From Nanoarchaeota archaeon SCGC AAA011-G17 (GTDB lineage Archaea; Nanobdellota; Nanobdellia; SCGC-AAA011-G17), in contig AQRL01000027.1 of the NCBI GenBank assembly GCA_000402515.1, positions 1 through 37,245 on the forward strand: a stretch of DNA of 37,245 nt, read 5' to 3'. Below, piece after piece: positions 12,044 to 20,684 of this stretch. Under the pieces are notes generated by a model that was not told the DNA's origin, did no database searches, and saw nothing but the letters and a program-made list of their open reading frames with translations. Within the stretch, counting starts at the first letter, position 1. Each line of letters starts with the position of its first letter. The translations under genes were made by a program, and so were the position numbers.

Positions 12044-14281
12044 ATGAAAACAAAAAGAGTTTTAAGAAAAATATTAGCTCTTTCTACAGGTGCAGCAATG
12101 CTTGGAGCTACCTTGACAGGTGCCTTGGCATTAGATAACACCCTTGCTGACTATCCAGCACCATTTATCAAAGATGGCGTATTCTCTGGATTAATCGTAG
12201 TAGGTGCAAACGCAGCTGCATCAGATAATATAGGTCAGTCAATTATATTGAATGACTTAGCAACAAAAGCAGTAACAAAAGTTAGTGGTTCTGGAACAGT
12301 ATCGGTAGCAGGTGGAAAATCAGATGATATTCCATTAGGTGCAAATGTATCAGATAGTGCATCTTATACCTTTGATCAGGAGTTGCAGGATGATGATATA
12401 TCTAGTATGTTTGATGGAACAATCTCCTTTGCAAGTTCTGACTATGATACATCCGAAGACCTAGTTATTAATCAGGCAGGAAATTCATTAACTGTAGAGA
12501 CATCACTAACAAGCTCAGAAGATGACTATCAGACAGACATTGTTTTGGAAGCAACAAGAGATTCAATTAAATATTATTATGTATTTGATGAGACTATCCA
12601 AGTAAACGCATCAACAAGCGCTGCCCCACTGGAAATTAAGTTTTTGGGTAAGACTTTGAAGATAACAAGTGTAACTAGTGATGTAGACAATAAGTTTACA
12701 GCAACAGTAGGTACCGAATACTTTATGAACGTAGAGGATTCAGTTGAAGTATTAGGTAAAAAAGTTACCCTGAAAAATGTCGGTAGTGATGGAAATGTTG
12801 TTGTAGATATAGCAGGTACACAGGAAACAGTTGGCTCAACAACAAAGACAGTAAATGGAATAGAAGTAAAAGTAGATACAACCTTCTATACAAGTGATAC
12901 CAAAGCAGAAAGATCTGCAACATTGATTCTTGGTAAGGATGCAACAGAATCCTATACAGATGGTGATGCCTACATTGGTGAAGATACAGACAATCCAAAC
13001 TGGGTATGGAACGTTAATAACCTAAACTCAAAACTTGCAACAACAACATCCGCAACTGCTGAATTTTTAGGACCTTACTTGGGTATTGAAAATGATTTCA
13101 TCTTTAATGATGATTCAGACAATCCGCCAACAGTAGGGGAGTGCATTGACTTGCCAAACAACTACATAAGTATCTGCCTAGATTCATTAACAGTAGCAGA
13201 TAGTAACTACGCAACCTACACCTTTGAATACGAAAATTCCGCAGACCTAAGTTATGCTATTGGAGTAGCAAGCGCACAAACAATTTACATACACACATCA
13301 CAATCAGAAGGATTGGTTGTTGATGGAAGTGATTTGAGTGCTTTTAATGGAACAGCAGCAGACCTTAAAGTAGAAAAAATTTGGTTATATAAAGAAGCTG
13401 GAGCAGGTCAAGGAGTAGGTCTTGCAAATGGAGGTAACTCTACTTCAGTAGGTATATATTATCAAGACGTAAATGATAACAAAGTAAAATTAGCTGGAAC
13501 AGTATCTAATGAAACATCAGTTTACTTTGCACATATAAACTACGACAACACAAAAGACACAGATGTAAGATTGCAATTAGATATGGGATGGGATGCACTT
13601 GCAACTATAATGAACATTTCATTGGTACCCTTTCATAGTACAGATTTACCAGACTACAATGATAACATAACAATGAATTGGGGTATGTCATCTGAAAAGT
13701 TTAGTTCATTAGGAGCTACAGCATCATCAGAAGAAGCAATTGAACTTCAATGGGGTGGAGGATTAACTACAAATCCAATATCCTTAGGAACAAAAGATGA
13801 AGACCACAGGTCAAGGTATGGTATTATTATAAGAGATCCAAAGGCACACGGTTCAAGTGATGAAGTAGTCTTAGAAATACCAGGTGACCAGTTACAGGCA
13901 AATGTTATCATAAAAGGTAGCGCAGCAACAACATCAACAGCAGGAGGCTCAGTAAGAATTAATCCAATACCATCAAGTGTAGCGGTTATGGATTCAGAAG
14001 TAACAAGCGCAACTGCACAGAACTTGATTGTAGTTGGTGGTCCAGCAGTTAACAAGCTAGCAGCAAGTGTCTTCGGACTATCAGTAGCAGACTTTACACC
14101 AAATGAAGCTATGATTAAATTAGTAGCAAACGGTGAAAAAGCAGCTCTATTGGTTGCAGGTTATGAAGCAGTAGACACAAGAAATGCAGCTACAGCAGTA
14201 GCTAATGGAAAGCTAGTTGGTAAAGCTAAGGTCGATGCTGTTGTAAAGAGCACACAACTAAACGAGTACACAGTTGAGTAA
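12044..14281 (+). CDS. S-layer protein (methanococcal S_layer_MJ type)
   Basis: This 745-residue secreted protein is the likely main cell wall protein. It has a signal peptide (basic MKTKRVLRKI, then LALSTGAAMLGATLTGALAL) followed by DNTLADYPAPFIKDG and LIVVGANAAASDNIG, the N-terminal S-layer signature. The C-terminal domain repeats the theme with NLIVVGGPAVNKLAASVFG, FTPNEAMIKLV and ALLVAGYEAVDTRNAA and ends LNEYTVE, typical of this family. The centre is rich in Asp, Thr and Ser, has one Cys pair (GECIDL and ISICLD) and a handful of Asn-X-Ser/Thr sites that could be glycosylated. A strong ribosome binding site and long leader suggest very high expression. The start is fixed by GGAGGTG five bases upstream. 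Confidence 0.9.
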   Translation: MKTKRVLRKILALSTGAAMLGATLTGALALDNTLADYPAPFIKDGVFSGLIVVGANAAASDNIGQSIILNDLATKAVTKVSGSGTVSVAGGKSDDIPLGANVSDSASYTFDQELQDDDISSMFDGTISFASSDYDTSEDLVINQAGNSLTVETSLTSSEDDYQTDIVLEATRDSIKYYYVFDETIQVNASTSAAPLEIKFLGKTLKITSVTSDVDNKFTATVGTEYFMNVEDSVEVLGKKVTLKNVGSDGNVVVDIAGTQETVGSTTKTVNGIEVKVDTTFYTSDTKAERSATLILGKDATESYTDGDAYIGEDTDNPNWVWNVNNLNSKLATTTSATAEFLGPYLGIENDFIFNDDSDNPPTVGECIDLPNNYISICLDSLTVADSNYATYTFEYENSADLSYAIGVASAQTIYIHTSQSEGLVVDGSDLSAFNGTAADLKVEKIWLYKEAGAGQGVGLANGGNSTSVGIYYQDVNDNKVKLAGTVSNETSVYFAHINYDNTKDTDVRLQLDMGWDALATIMNISLVPFHSTDLPDYNDNITMNWGMSSEKFSSLGATASSEEAIELQWGGGLTTNPISLGTKDEDHRSRYGIIIRDPKAHGSSDEVVLEIPGDQLQANVIIKGSAATTSTAGGSVRINPIPSSVAVMDSEVTSATAQNLIVVGGPAVNKLAASVFGLSVADFTPNEAMIKLVANGEKAALLVAGYEAVDTRNAATAVANGKLVGKAKVDAVVKSTQLNEYTVE

Positions 14282-14287
14282 ACCTCA

Positions 14288-14312
14288 ACTTCTTTTTTTT
14301 CTTTTTTTTTTC
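14288..14312 (+). terminator. T-rich terminator after the S-layer gene
   Basis: Two long T runs separated by a single C begin about seven bases after the S-layer stop codon. Archaeal RNA polymerase terminates in such T-rich tracts. Confidence 0.65.
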
Positions 14313-14352
14313 AAAACAAAAACCTTTTATTCTATAAAAGTTTTAAATTTGT

Positions 14353-14910
14353 ATGAAACAGGAATCTAGATTAAAAAAAATAATACTTCCAATATTTATT
14401 GCATCTATTATGATTTTTAGTATCTTTGGTTATATTGCAAATGATGAGGACAATCAAGAAACAACATATAATTCCCTTAAATTTATGGAATCAGATGAAG
14501 GCTGGTTGGCATATAAAGACAACAAAAAGATTATAATCCAGACAAACCCAAATGATTTAAAAGACATTCAGGAGCCTAAAATAACACTTCAAGAATTAAA
14601 TTCAGCCCAAAAAATATATTTAACTTTTAATCCAGAAGAAAACATTTATCAGGTCTTAAATTCGTTTGTACAGCAGATAAAACCCCTATTAAACACATTT
14701 ACTCAGGCATGCACAAAAGATGTCCCCAAATGCGCCAATTTACCTATAAAGACATGCTCAGATGCCACAGATTCTACAAAAGTTATTCAAATCCAGGAAA
14801 ATAATCAGACCAAGTTGGAATATAAGGATAATTGTTTAATAATCCATGGTAAAAGTGAAGATTTAATAAAAGAAATGGATAAGCTAACCCTAATCTTAAA
14901 TGGAGTATAA
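14353..14910 (+). CDS. Membrane-anchored protein, paralog of the next gene
   Basis: This 185-residue protein has an N-terminal membrane segment (about residues 10-28, ILPIFIASIMIFSIFGYIA) and an extracellular part with four cysteines near ACTKDVPKCANLPIKTC and DNCLIIHG. The stretch KIYLTFNPEENIYQVLNSF and the end with a conserved C-x-I-x-x-G pattern and a final long helix are shared with the following gene, so the two are paralogs. I do not know their function; paired genes of this kind with disulfide-ready cysteines occur in DPANN-like archaea in my recollection. Position right after the S-layer gene suggests a cell surface role. A TATA-like CTATAAAA lies upstream. Confidence 0.6.
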   Translation: MKQESRLKKIILPIFIASIMIFSIFGYIANDEDNQETTYNSLKFMESDEGWLAYKDNKKIIIQTNPNDLKDIQEPKITLQELNSAQKIYLTFNPEENIYQVLNSFVQQIKPLLNTFTQACTKDVPKCANLPIKTCSDATDSTKVIQIQENNQTKLEYKDNCLIIHGKSEDLIKEMDKLTLILNGV

Positions 14911-14911
14911 A

Positions 14912-15517
14912 ATGGATGAAGAAAAGAAATCAGGATTAATTGCATTAATAATTGTCTTAATTTTATCTATTTCTATTGGTGTTATCGCATACAAAATGGT
15001 AAACAAAGATAAATATACCTACACCTCTCCCTCAGGAGAAAAATTCAAAGTAGAAAAATTATCAATGGGATATTCCATTAGGTCTTATGTTGGAGACCAG
15101 CCGTATGATATCAGATTAAGAAATGACCCAAAAAACCTTGAAAATATTACAATAGAACCCAATATTAAAAATAAAATATTATCAAAGCAGACAATCTATT
15201 TTACAATAGACCCAAAAGAAAACCTGACATCAATCTCTACCATTGGGGCCATTGAAATATCTAATATTATAAATAGAAGGCTTGGAATATTTAATAAAGA
15301 AACCCTTGGAGCAACAACAGAGTTTGCAAATAATTTTACAGAAGTAGTTAATTGTAATAATATTACAAAAACAATTGGGGTAATATGGTTAAGAAGAGGT
15401 CCAGAAACAAAGGTTTTCTCAGAAAAAGACTGTGTTATAGTTCAGGGTACAGATGAATGGGAAATTGTCAGGGCAGCAGACAGATTATCAGCACAAATAT
15501 TAACAATAATGGACTAA
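14912..15517 (+). CDS. Membrane-anchored protein, paralog of the preceding gene
   Basis: This 201-residue protein begins MDEEKKSG and has one membrane segment (about 9-27, LIALIIVLILSISIGVIAY). The outer domain contains YTYTSPSGEKFKVEK, TIYFTIDPKENLTSIST and a tail with VVNCNNITKTIGVIWL, KDCVIVQGTDEWEIV and RAADRLSAQIL, the same plan as its neighbour, with two cysteines likely to form a disulfide. I chose ATG 14912, one base after the upstream stop, over an ATG at 14900 inside the upstream gene, because GGAG at 14902-14905 is well spaced for it. Function unknown; likely outward-facing. Confidence 0.6.
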   Translation: MDEEKKSGLIALIIVLILSISIGVIAYKMVNKDKYTYTSPSGEKFKVEKLSMGYSIRSYVGDQPYDIRLRNDPKNLENITIEPNIKNKILSKQTIYFTIDPKENLTSISTIGAIEISNIINRRLGIFNKETLGATTEFANNFTEVVNCNNITKTIGVIWLRRGPETKVFSEKDCVIVQGTDEWEIVRAADRLSAQILTIMD

Positions 15518-15518
15518 A

Positions 15519-16208
15519 ATGCCTCCAAAAATTCTTGCTGGCTGTCCAACCTCCTTTCATAAGGCGTACTGCTTAAAAGACTATGCAGAAGCAGTTAAAT
15601 CTCTAGATTATCCAAATTATGATATTCTTTTAGTAGACAACTCTCCAGATGATAACTATCTTAAGAAAATAAAAGAACACGGATTGCCAGTAATTAAAGG
15701 TCCATATTTTGAAAGTGCAAGAGACAGAATCATTGCCTCTAGAAATATTTTAAGGCAGAAAGCATTAGATGGAAAGTATGATTATTTTTTTAGCCTAGAG
15801 CAGGATGTAATCCCACCAAGAGACATACTAAAAAATTTAATAAAACATAACAAGAAAGTAGTCTCTGCCGTTTATTTTGCCCATAATATTGTTGATAATA
15901 AAAGAGTTTTAATGCCTTTGGTATACAAATTAATAGATAAAGAAACACTTTCTATGCGCCCACTGAATGACAAAGAGTTATGGGAAGAATTAGAATTGAC
16001 AAAAGTAGTATCTGCAGGTTTAGGTTGTTTGCTGATTCACAGAGATGTTTTAAAAAAAATAAAGTTTAGGTATGAAAAGAATACCTTTGATGACCGTTGG
16101 TTTTTTATTGATTTATACAATTTAGGAATAGGGTCTTTTGCAGATACATCAATAAAATGCAAGCATCTAATCTTAGAGCACCAGAAATGGGAAGATATAC
16201 AAAAGTAA
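15519..16208 (+). CDS. GT-A fold glycosyltransferase
   Basis: This 229-residue soluble protein resembles a family 2-type glycosyltransferase. It starts MPPKILAGCPTSFHKAYCLK, has the nucleotide-binding strand YDILLVDNSPDDNYL (about 33-47), and a metal-site-like FFSLEQDVIPPRDIL (about 89-103), in which EQD stands in for the usual DxD. The later segment VSAGLGCLLIHRDVLKKIKF, then DRWFFIDLYNLGIGSFADTSI, is typical of GT-A acceptor domains. It starts one base after the preceding surface gene, so sugar addition to surface proteins is plausible. The substrate cannot be read from sequence. Confidence 0.7.
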   Translation: MPPKILAGCPTSFHKAYCLKDYAEAVKSLDYPNYDILLVDNSPDDNYLKKIKEHGLPVIKGPYFESARDRIIASRNILRQKALDGKYDYFFSLEQDVIPPRDILKNLIKHNKKVVSAVYFAHNIVDNKRVLMPLVYKLIDKETLSMRPLNDKELWEELELTKVVSAGLGCLLIHRDVLKKIKFRYEKNTFDDRWFFIDLYNLGIGSFADTSIKCKHLILEHQKWEDIQK

Positions 16209-16210
16209 TG

Positions 16211-16219
16211 TTTTTAAAT
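16211..16219 (+). promoter_or_regulatory. TATA-like box of tRNA-Ser
   Basis: TTTTTAAAT lies about 28 bases before the tRNA-Ser 5' end, directly after the preceding gene's stop. Confidence 0.4.
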
Positions 16220-16242
16220 CACAGATTTCTTAATTTCTCTAT

Positions 16243-16339
16243 GCCGGGATCGCATAATCTGGTATTGCGCAGGCCTTGAGTTTAGCAATAGAAAGCCTGT
16301 TTCCTAACGGATATCTGGGTTCAAATCCCAGTCCCGGCG
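16243..16339 (+). tRNA. tRNA-Ser(TGA) with a short intron
   Basis: Acceptor GCCGGGA (16243-16249) pairs with TCCCGGC (16332-16338), discriminator G as in archaeal serine tRNAs. The T arm is CTGGG-TTCAAAT-CCCAG. A long variable arm (TTTCCTAACGGATAT region) marks class II. The anticodon stem CAGGC (16270-16274) pairs with GCCTG (16295-16299) around 20 bases; C-T-TGA-G gives anticodon TGA, and about 13 bases (near 16281-16293) form an intron at the canonical site. Confidence 0.9.
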
Positions 16340-16340
16340 T

Positions 16341-16913
16341 TCATTCTTTAGAAAAATACTCTCTAATCATTTTCTGTTTTAGAATTAAAGATAAAATAAT
16401 AACTCCGCCAATAATATAATAAATAACATTTTTATTAGTCTTTAACTTACTAAAAAAACTCTCTTTCTCTTCAACGTTTTCAAGACTAATTTTTTGTAAA
16501 ACTAGAGCTACCTTATTCCCTTTAATTTCATAAAATCTAATTATTAAATCATCAATATTATCTCTTTCAAAATCAATTTTAATCATATTATCCTTAGCCA
16601 AGGTGAAATATTGCGGAGTTTCAGCGCCGTAAATAAATAGAGTAAGTGCAGTGCTATTGCCTTTCTCATTTACATCTCTTACCATCAATTTCTGTTCTAG
16701 CTTCTTTAATTCATACTTGCTGTTTCTTTTTTCTTCTAAACTAGAAAATGTCTTGTTTTCATACTGCCTGACAGGAAAATCAAATCTAACAATATCATTT
16801 TCATTTAATATGACAATCTGGGTGGGATTCTCAGAAAAATCAATATCATAGATTACACCAGCACTAACAGTGCTTACTAAAAGTAATATCCAAACTAAAA
16901 GCAACTTTTTCAT
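16341..16913 (-). CDS. Secreted, C-terminally anchored protein
   Basis: This 190-residue protein has a signal peptide (MKKLLLVWILLLVSTVSAG, cleavage probably after SAG), an outer domain of about 120 residues that looks mostly beta-strand (NPTQIVILNENDIVRFDFPVR, ALTLFIYGAETPQYFTL, VALVLQKISLENV) and a C-terminal membrane helix IYYIIGGVIILSLIL followed by basic residues. It is not recognised. The stop codon lies one base from the tRNA-Ser 3' end on the other strand. A palindromic CTTTATAAAG box 25 bases before the ATG suggests a leaderless message. Confidence 0.65.
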   Translation of the reverse strand: MKKLLLVWILLLVSTVSAGVIYDIDFSENPTQIVILNENDIVRFDFPVRQYENKTFSSLEEKRNSKYELKKLEQKLMVRDVNEKGNSTALTLFIYGAETPQYFTLAKDNMIKIDFERDNIDDLIIRFYEIKGNKVALVLQKISLENVEEKESFFSKLKTNKNVIYYIIGGVIILSLILKQKMIREYFSKE

Positions 16914-16933
16914 AAAATATTAGGATTATATCA

Positions 16934-16943
16934 CTTTATAAAG
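16934..16943 (-). promoter_or_regulatory. TATA box of the 16913 gene (leaderless)
   Basis: CTTTATAAAG, itself a palindrome, is centred about 25 bases upstream of the ATG at 16913. Confidence 0.5.
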
Positions 16944-16980
16944 ATTATTAAAATATAAAAAATAAAAGAAAAAGTATAGT

Positions 16981-19251
16981 TTACTTCTTCTTGAAGACAT
17001 AATAGCCAACAGTCACTAAAACAATTATTATTAATATAGTGACCCATAACCAACCAGTTCCTTTGGTTGCTTCTTCTGTTATTCCTGCTTCTCCGGTTGT
17101 TTCTGTTTTAGCTACACTCTTTTCCTCTTCAACTACCTTTTTGGCTCCTGTTTCTAATTTTTTTATTGTAATCTCTGCATTTGTTCCAAACTTGATATTA
17201 TCTAAGGCTACTTCCAAATCATCTGTTCCATCACTGTTTATGTCTACTTTCTTTGTTTCGCCTATATTTAGTATAACCTCTATTGGTGTTGAAGCAATAG
17301 TTATTTTCGCTGAAGTAACTGTTATTTCTTTGAATGTTACTGTGTGCTTTGTACTTCCATCAAAGCTGAATGATCTTATTCTTCCAACACTTCCGCTTAT
17401 GCTTCCTGTTGTGCTTGTTGATAAATCTACATCAAAGCTTGGAGTAACACTTGAACTACCTCCCCCTGCGCTGCTAGCTGATGTTCCGCCTGAAGAAGAT
17501 ACTGTTATTGTTGTTGATTTTTCTGTACCTGCATGACCCAATAAATCATAAGGTATGCATTTTATAGTGTAAGTATCTATTTTATTTGTATTTGGAGAGC
17601 TTGTTGAACTTAAGGTTAGTGTACCTGTTGTTTGACCAGCAACAGTTTCTTCATTATCTCCTCCTCTTGTTACTTTCCAAGTATATAGATTACTATTTAC
17701 ACCAACACCTGCATCTGTTGCATCACCGCATGTAAATGTAATTGAATTACCCGTACTGATTCTATTATCAGAGTCGTCGCTGGTTAGTGTTGTGCTTGTT
17801 GGACCCGAATTATCTATTTTATATTGTCCTGTCAATAATGTATAATATGTAGCTGATCCATTGCTTGTTGTATTTGCTACAATTGCATAAGATAATGTGT
17901 TGGTATCATTCCCAGTAACAATACTAGCAGACCCGCTATATACTGCAGAATAACTACTTTCGGTGTTATTTGTTAGCAATATTGCTTCTGAGGCATCAGC
18001 ACTTTGAACATATCCATTCACATCTGTTGTTAAATTTCCTGTGGTATTATAATATAGCCGTACTATGGCAGATCCTGTAGATAAATCTCTCTCTTCATTA
18101 ATTCCAAATAGATCTCTCCCAGCTGCATTAATTGTAAATGTTTGTGTTCCTGGTCTTAAATACCCCCCAGATAAGACTGAAATATTGTAATCACCATCAC
18201 TGATGTTTAATAGAGATAAAACAGGAACATTTGTAGTATTAGTTAAAACAGCAAAAGGTTCAGTAACCCCAGCATCTGTATCGTTTACGTATCTTACATT
18301 ATTAAATGTGTCATTTACAACTAATACTAAAGTAGCAACATTATTTTCACTTAATCCAGTTATTACCCCTGTAAATTGATAAGGAGTTATAGAATCACTT
18401 GTTGTCATCCTAATTGGAGTATCTACTAATCCTCCCGCAGAAGCATTTCCTTCTGTTGTATTGTAATAAAGGTATACACTATTACTTGTTAACATAGTTT
18501 GTGCATTGGCACCAGAATCTTCAAGTGTAGCGCTTACAGTTAAAGAACCATCCCCTCTTAATGTGCCATTGTTTACCATATCTTTTTCATTCAGCAAAAC
18601 ACCAAGAACATTTAATGAGAATTGTCCATTGCTTCCATTTCCTAAAGTAGTATAACCATCACTGATATTTAATTCGTTTAATCTTGGTGCTAAGTCATCA
18701 ATGTTTGTTGAAACAACTACTGAATCTGTACCAACACCCCCACTGCTATTAGAAACCTCAAATCTCCAATTCACAGCTTCTTCAGTTCCTGTTGCATTAT
18801 AATATACTTCTAAGTTTATTATAACACTACCATTTAGACTGGTGTTTAATGAAGAAGTTGCTGTTTCGTTTTGACAAGTTATTCCATCAATAAAATCAAG
18901 AGAATCATATAATGTTGAGTTATGTTCACAACTCCATGAGTCCAATAAAGCACCATCACTTATTGTGATATTTGTTTTATTAGCAGCAACAAGATAGTTT
19001 GTCAAAAGGATATTTCCTGGAGTGAATAAGGTTATATTTGAAATAGTATCATATTCTCCACTAGTAAAATTTAATGTGAATGATACAGAGGTGTTTTCTC
19101 CACCCTTTGTCCAGTTACTTACAGTATATGCACTAAATGTTGAAACATCAGCTGTAGCACTACTAAGTATTCCCGCATAAACAAAATTTAAAATCAAACC
19201 AAAAAGAATTAAACTCACAAAAGAAAAAACCAATATTTTTTTATTATTCAT
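16981..19251 (-). CDS. Large Asn/Thr/Ser-rich anchored surface protein
   Basis: This 756-residue protein begins with a signal peptide (ILVFSFVSLILFGLILNFVYA) and ends with a single membrane helix (WLWVTILIIIVLVTVGYYVF) and KKK, so it is an outward-facing type I membrane protein. The body repeats Ig-like beta motifs, with recurring LNISDG and LYYNTTEGN/LYYNTTGN segments, and contains more than twenty Asn-X-Ser/Thr sites. Near residue 560-580 is a Gly/Ser/Ala hinge (SSGGTSASSAGGGSSS), then a short beta domain and a Glu/Lys/Thr stalk before the membrane. The gene has GGGGTGA four bases before the ATG, matching the archaeal anti-Shine-Dalgarno. It is a strong candidate acceptor for the nearby glycosylation cluster. 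The precise role is unknown. Confidence 0.72.
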   Translation of the reverse strand: MNNKKILVFSFVSLILFGLILNFVYAGILSSATADVSTFSAYTVSNWTKGGENTSVSFTLNFTSGEYDTISNITLFTPGNILLTNYLVAANKTNITISDGALLDSWSCEHNSTLYDSLDFIDGITCQNETATSSLNTSLNGSVIINLEVYYNATGTEEAVNWRFEVSNSSGGVGTDSVVVSTNIDDLAPRLNELNISDGYTTLGNGSNGQFSLNVLGVLLNEKDMVNNGTLRGDGSLTVSATLEDSGANAQTMLTSNSVYLYYNTTEGNASAGGLVDTPIRMTTSDSITPYQFTGVITGLSENNVATLVLVVNDTFNNVRYVNDTDAGVTEPFAVLTNTTNVPVLSLLNISDGDYNISVLSGGYLRPGTQTFTINAAGRDLFGINEERDLSTGSAIVRLYYNTTGNLTTDVNGYVQSADASEAILLTNNTESSYSAVYSGSASIVTGNDTNTLSYAIVANTTSNGSATYYTLLTGQYKIDNSGPTSTTLTSDDSDNRISTGNSITFTCGDATDAGVGVNSNLYTWKVTRGGDNEETVAGQTTGTLTLSSTSSPNTNKIDTYTIKCIPYDLLGHAGTEKSTTITVSSSGGTSASSAGGGSSSVTPSFDVDLSTSTTGSISGSVGRIRSFSFDGSTKHTVTFKEITVTSAKITIASTPIEVILNIGETKKVDINSDGTDDLEVALDNIKFGTNAEITIKKLETGAKKVVEEEKSVAKTETTGEAGITEEATKGTGWLWVTILIIIVLVTVGYYVFKKK

Positions 19252-19255
19252 TTAT

Positions 19256-19262
19256 TCACCCC
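19256..19262 (-). promoter_or_regulatory. Ribosome binding site of the large surface protein gene
   Basis: The minus strand reads GGGGTGA, four bases before the ATG at 19251. Together with the S-layer and ITG genes it makes the third surface gene here with a clear Shine-Dalgarno sequence. Confidence 0.55.
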
Positions 19263-19365
19263 TTTATTATTCTTGATAATTATTATACATATTTTAAAAC
19301 TATAGTCATATATAAACTTTTCTAATAAAAATGTTAGTACAAAACATAGTATAAACTAAAAAATA

Positions 19366-20475
19366 TTATTTTCTAAGAATTTTTCTTATCCCTTCGCAAT
19401 ATTCATCAATTTGTGTTTCTGTTAAAATAAAAGCACCAGGCAGGGTTATCCCTCTATTTGAAATATCATATGAGACAGGATTCTTTTTAGAATCTCCCGT
19501 TTTAAAACCCGAATAAGCAGGGGTAGAAGATAACGGATAAAAGAATGGTCTTACAGGAAAATCCATTTTACTCAATTTTTCCATAATCTCTTTTTTAGTT
19601 ATATTGTGGGATTTGCCAAAAACCAAAGAGGTTGCCCAGGCGCCATTATATACATCGTCTGATTCAATATTAAATTGTAAATCCCCAATATCTGAAAAAC
19701 GTTCCTTATACATATGAAGAAATTCTCTTTTTTTGTTCACTAATTCTTCTATCCTTCGAAATTGAGCATAAGCCAGTGCAACCTGCAAATTAGAGGGCAT
19801 ATATTTATATGCTGCTTCTAGCATGTAATAGCCATCTGTAGGAGATCTTCCATGGTCTCTTAAGAATCTGGTTCTGTCATAATGTGTTTTATCATCAAGA
19901 AGCAATATCCCGCCCTCACCCGTACATATTGTTTTTGTACGATGAAAGCTAAAAGTAGAGCCAACACCAAATTTTCCCGCTCTTACTCCTTTATATTTTG
20001 AACCAATTGCTTCACCAGCATCTTCTATTAAGGGGACATTATTCTTTTCTGCAATCTTAATTAATTCATCCATTTTTGGCATATTTCCATATACCCCTAC
20101 AGGCATAATTGCTTTAGTTTTTGAAGTTATACTTCTTTCAACAGACTATGGGTCAAGACACCAATCATTTGGGTCTATATCACAAAAAACAGGAATCGCT
20201 TTTTGATAGGTAATTGGGGCAGCTGTTCCAGTCCATGTGATTTCTGGAACTATTACTTCGTCTCCTTCTTTTATCCCGATTGCAAGAAGCATTAAATGAA
20301 TAGCAGAAGTACAGTTGGGGGTCATAACTCCGTATTTTCTATCATGATACTTTGCAAATTCAGGTTCAAATTTTTCAACATAATCATAATTATGCCACCC
20401 ATTTCTCATCATCTCTTCAACAGTTTTAATTTCTAATTCAGTTATCCATGGTCCAGCCATAATCTTTTTATCCAT
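19366..20475 (-). pseudogene. DegT/DnrJ/EryC1 sugar aminotransferase interrupted by an in-frame TAG
   Basis: Read through, this would be a 369-residue PLP-dependent sugar aminotransferase, similar to enzymes making perosamine or other 4-amino sugars for surface glycans. The first part (109 residues) ends CDIDPNDWCLDP and is followed by TAG at 20148-20146; the same frame continues SVERSITSKTKAIMPVGVYG to the end with no shift. The continuation has the normal family landmarks: EDAGEAIGSKYKG, SFHRTKTICTGEGG with the catalytic lysine, and FPVRPFFYPLSSTPAY. An ATG at 20106 could start a 246-residue fragment lacking the N-terminal part. A nonsense mutation, a sequence error, read-through, or TAG decoded as an amino acid (such as pyrrolysine) are all possible. 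TAG is the normal stop of several other genes here, so general reassignment is unlikely. Confidence 0.85.
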
Positions 20476-20629
20476 AGTTATTCCATTTTAGGTTTATTTA
20501 TTAAATTATGTGTTTTATAGAATGGAAAATTATTTAAGAGCATCGGAGGGATGATTCTATTGCTAATTTTAGGAAAACATTAATTCTGAGTTAATAATTA
20601 TCTAAAGTTAACTCCATTCACAGTAATAC

Positions 20630-20639
20630 TTAAATATAT
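20630..20639 (+). promoter_or_regulatory. TATA box of the ITG array
   Basis: TTAAATATAT predicts transcription from about 20660, giving a leader of about 25 bases that contains the GGAGGTG site. The rest of the 200-base spacer upstream is A+T-rich and holds promoters for both directions. Confidence 0.5.
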
Positions 20640-20671
20640 GTTATGCCTCTAATTTCTAATAACTAAACCAT

Positions 20672-20678
20672 GGAGGTG
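20672..20678 (+). promoter_or_regulatory. Shine-Dalgarno site that sets a TTG start
   Basis: GGAGGTG lies six bases before the TTG at 20685. The ATG at 20670 is part of this very site and so is unlikely to be the start. The bases TGGAGG here, as in the S-layer leader, sit between short complementary arms (CCA and TGG). Confidence 0.65.
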
Positions 20679-20684
20679 GGTATA

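Noticed and set aside
12765-12998. A minus-strand open frame rich in Leu and His within the S-layer gene.
   Set aside because: Its composition is the reverse complement of Asp/Val/Thr-rich S-layer codons; no start signal or family resemblance.
20146-20148. Genome-wide reassignment of TAG to an amino acid.
   Set aside because: Several good genes in the window end with TAG at the expected family length (for example bud32 and the methyltransferase), so TAG is used as a stop.
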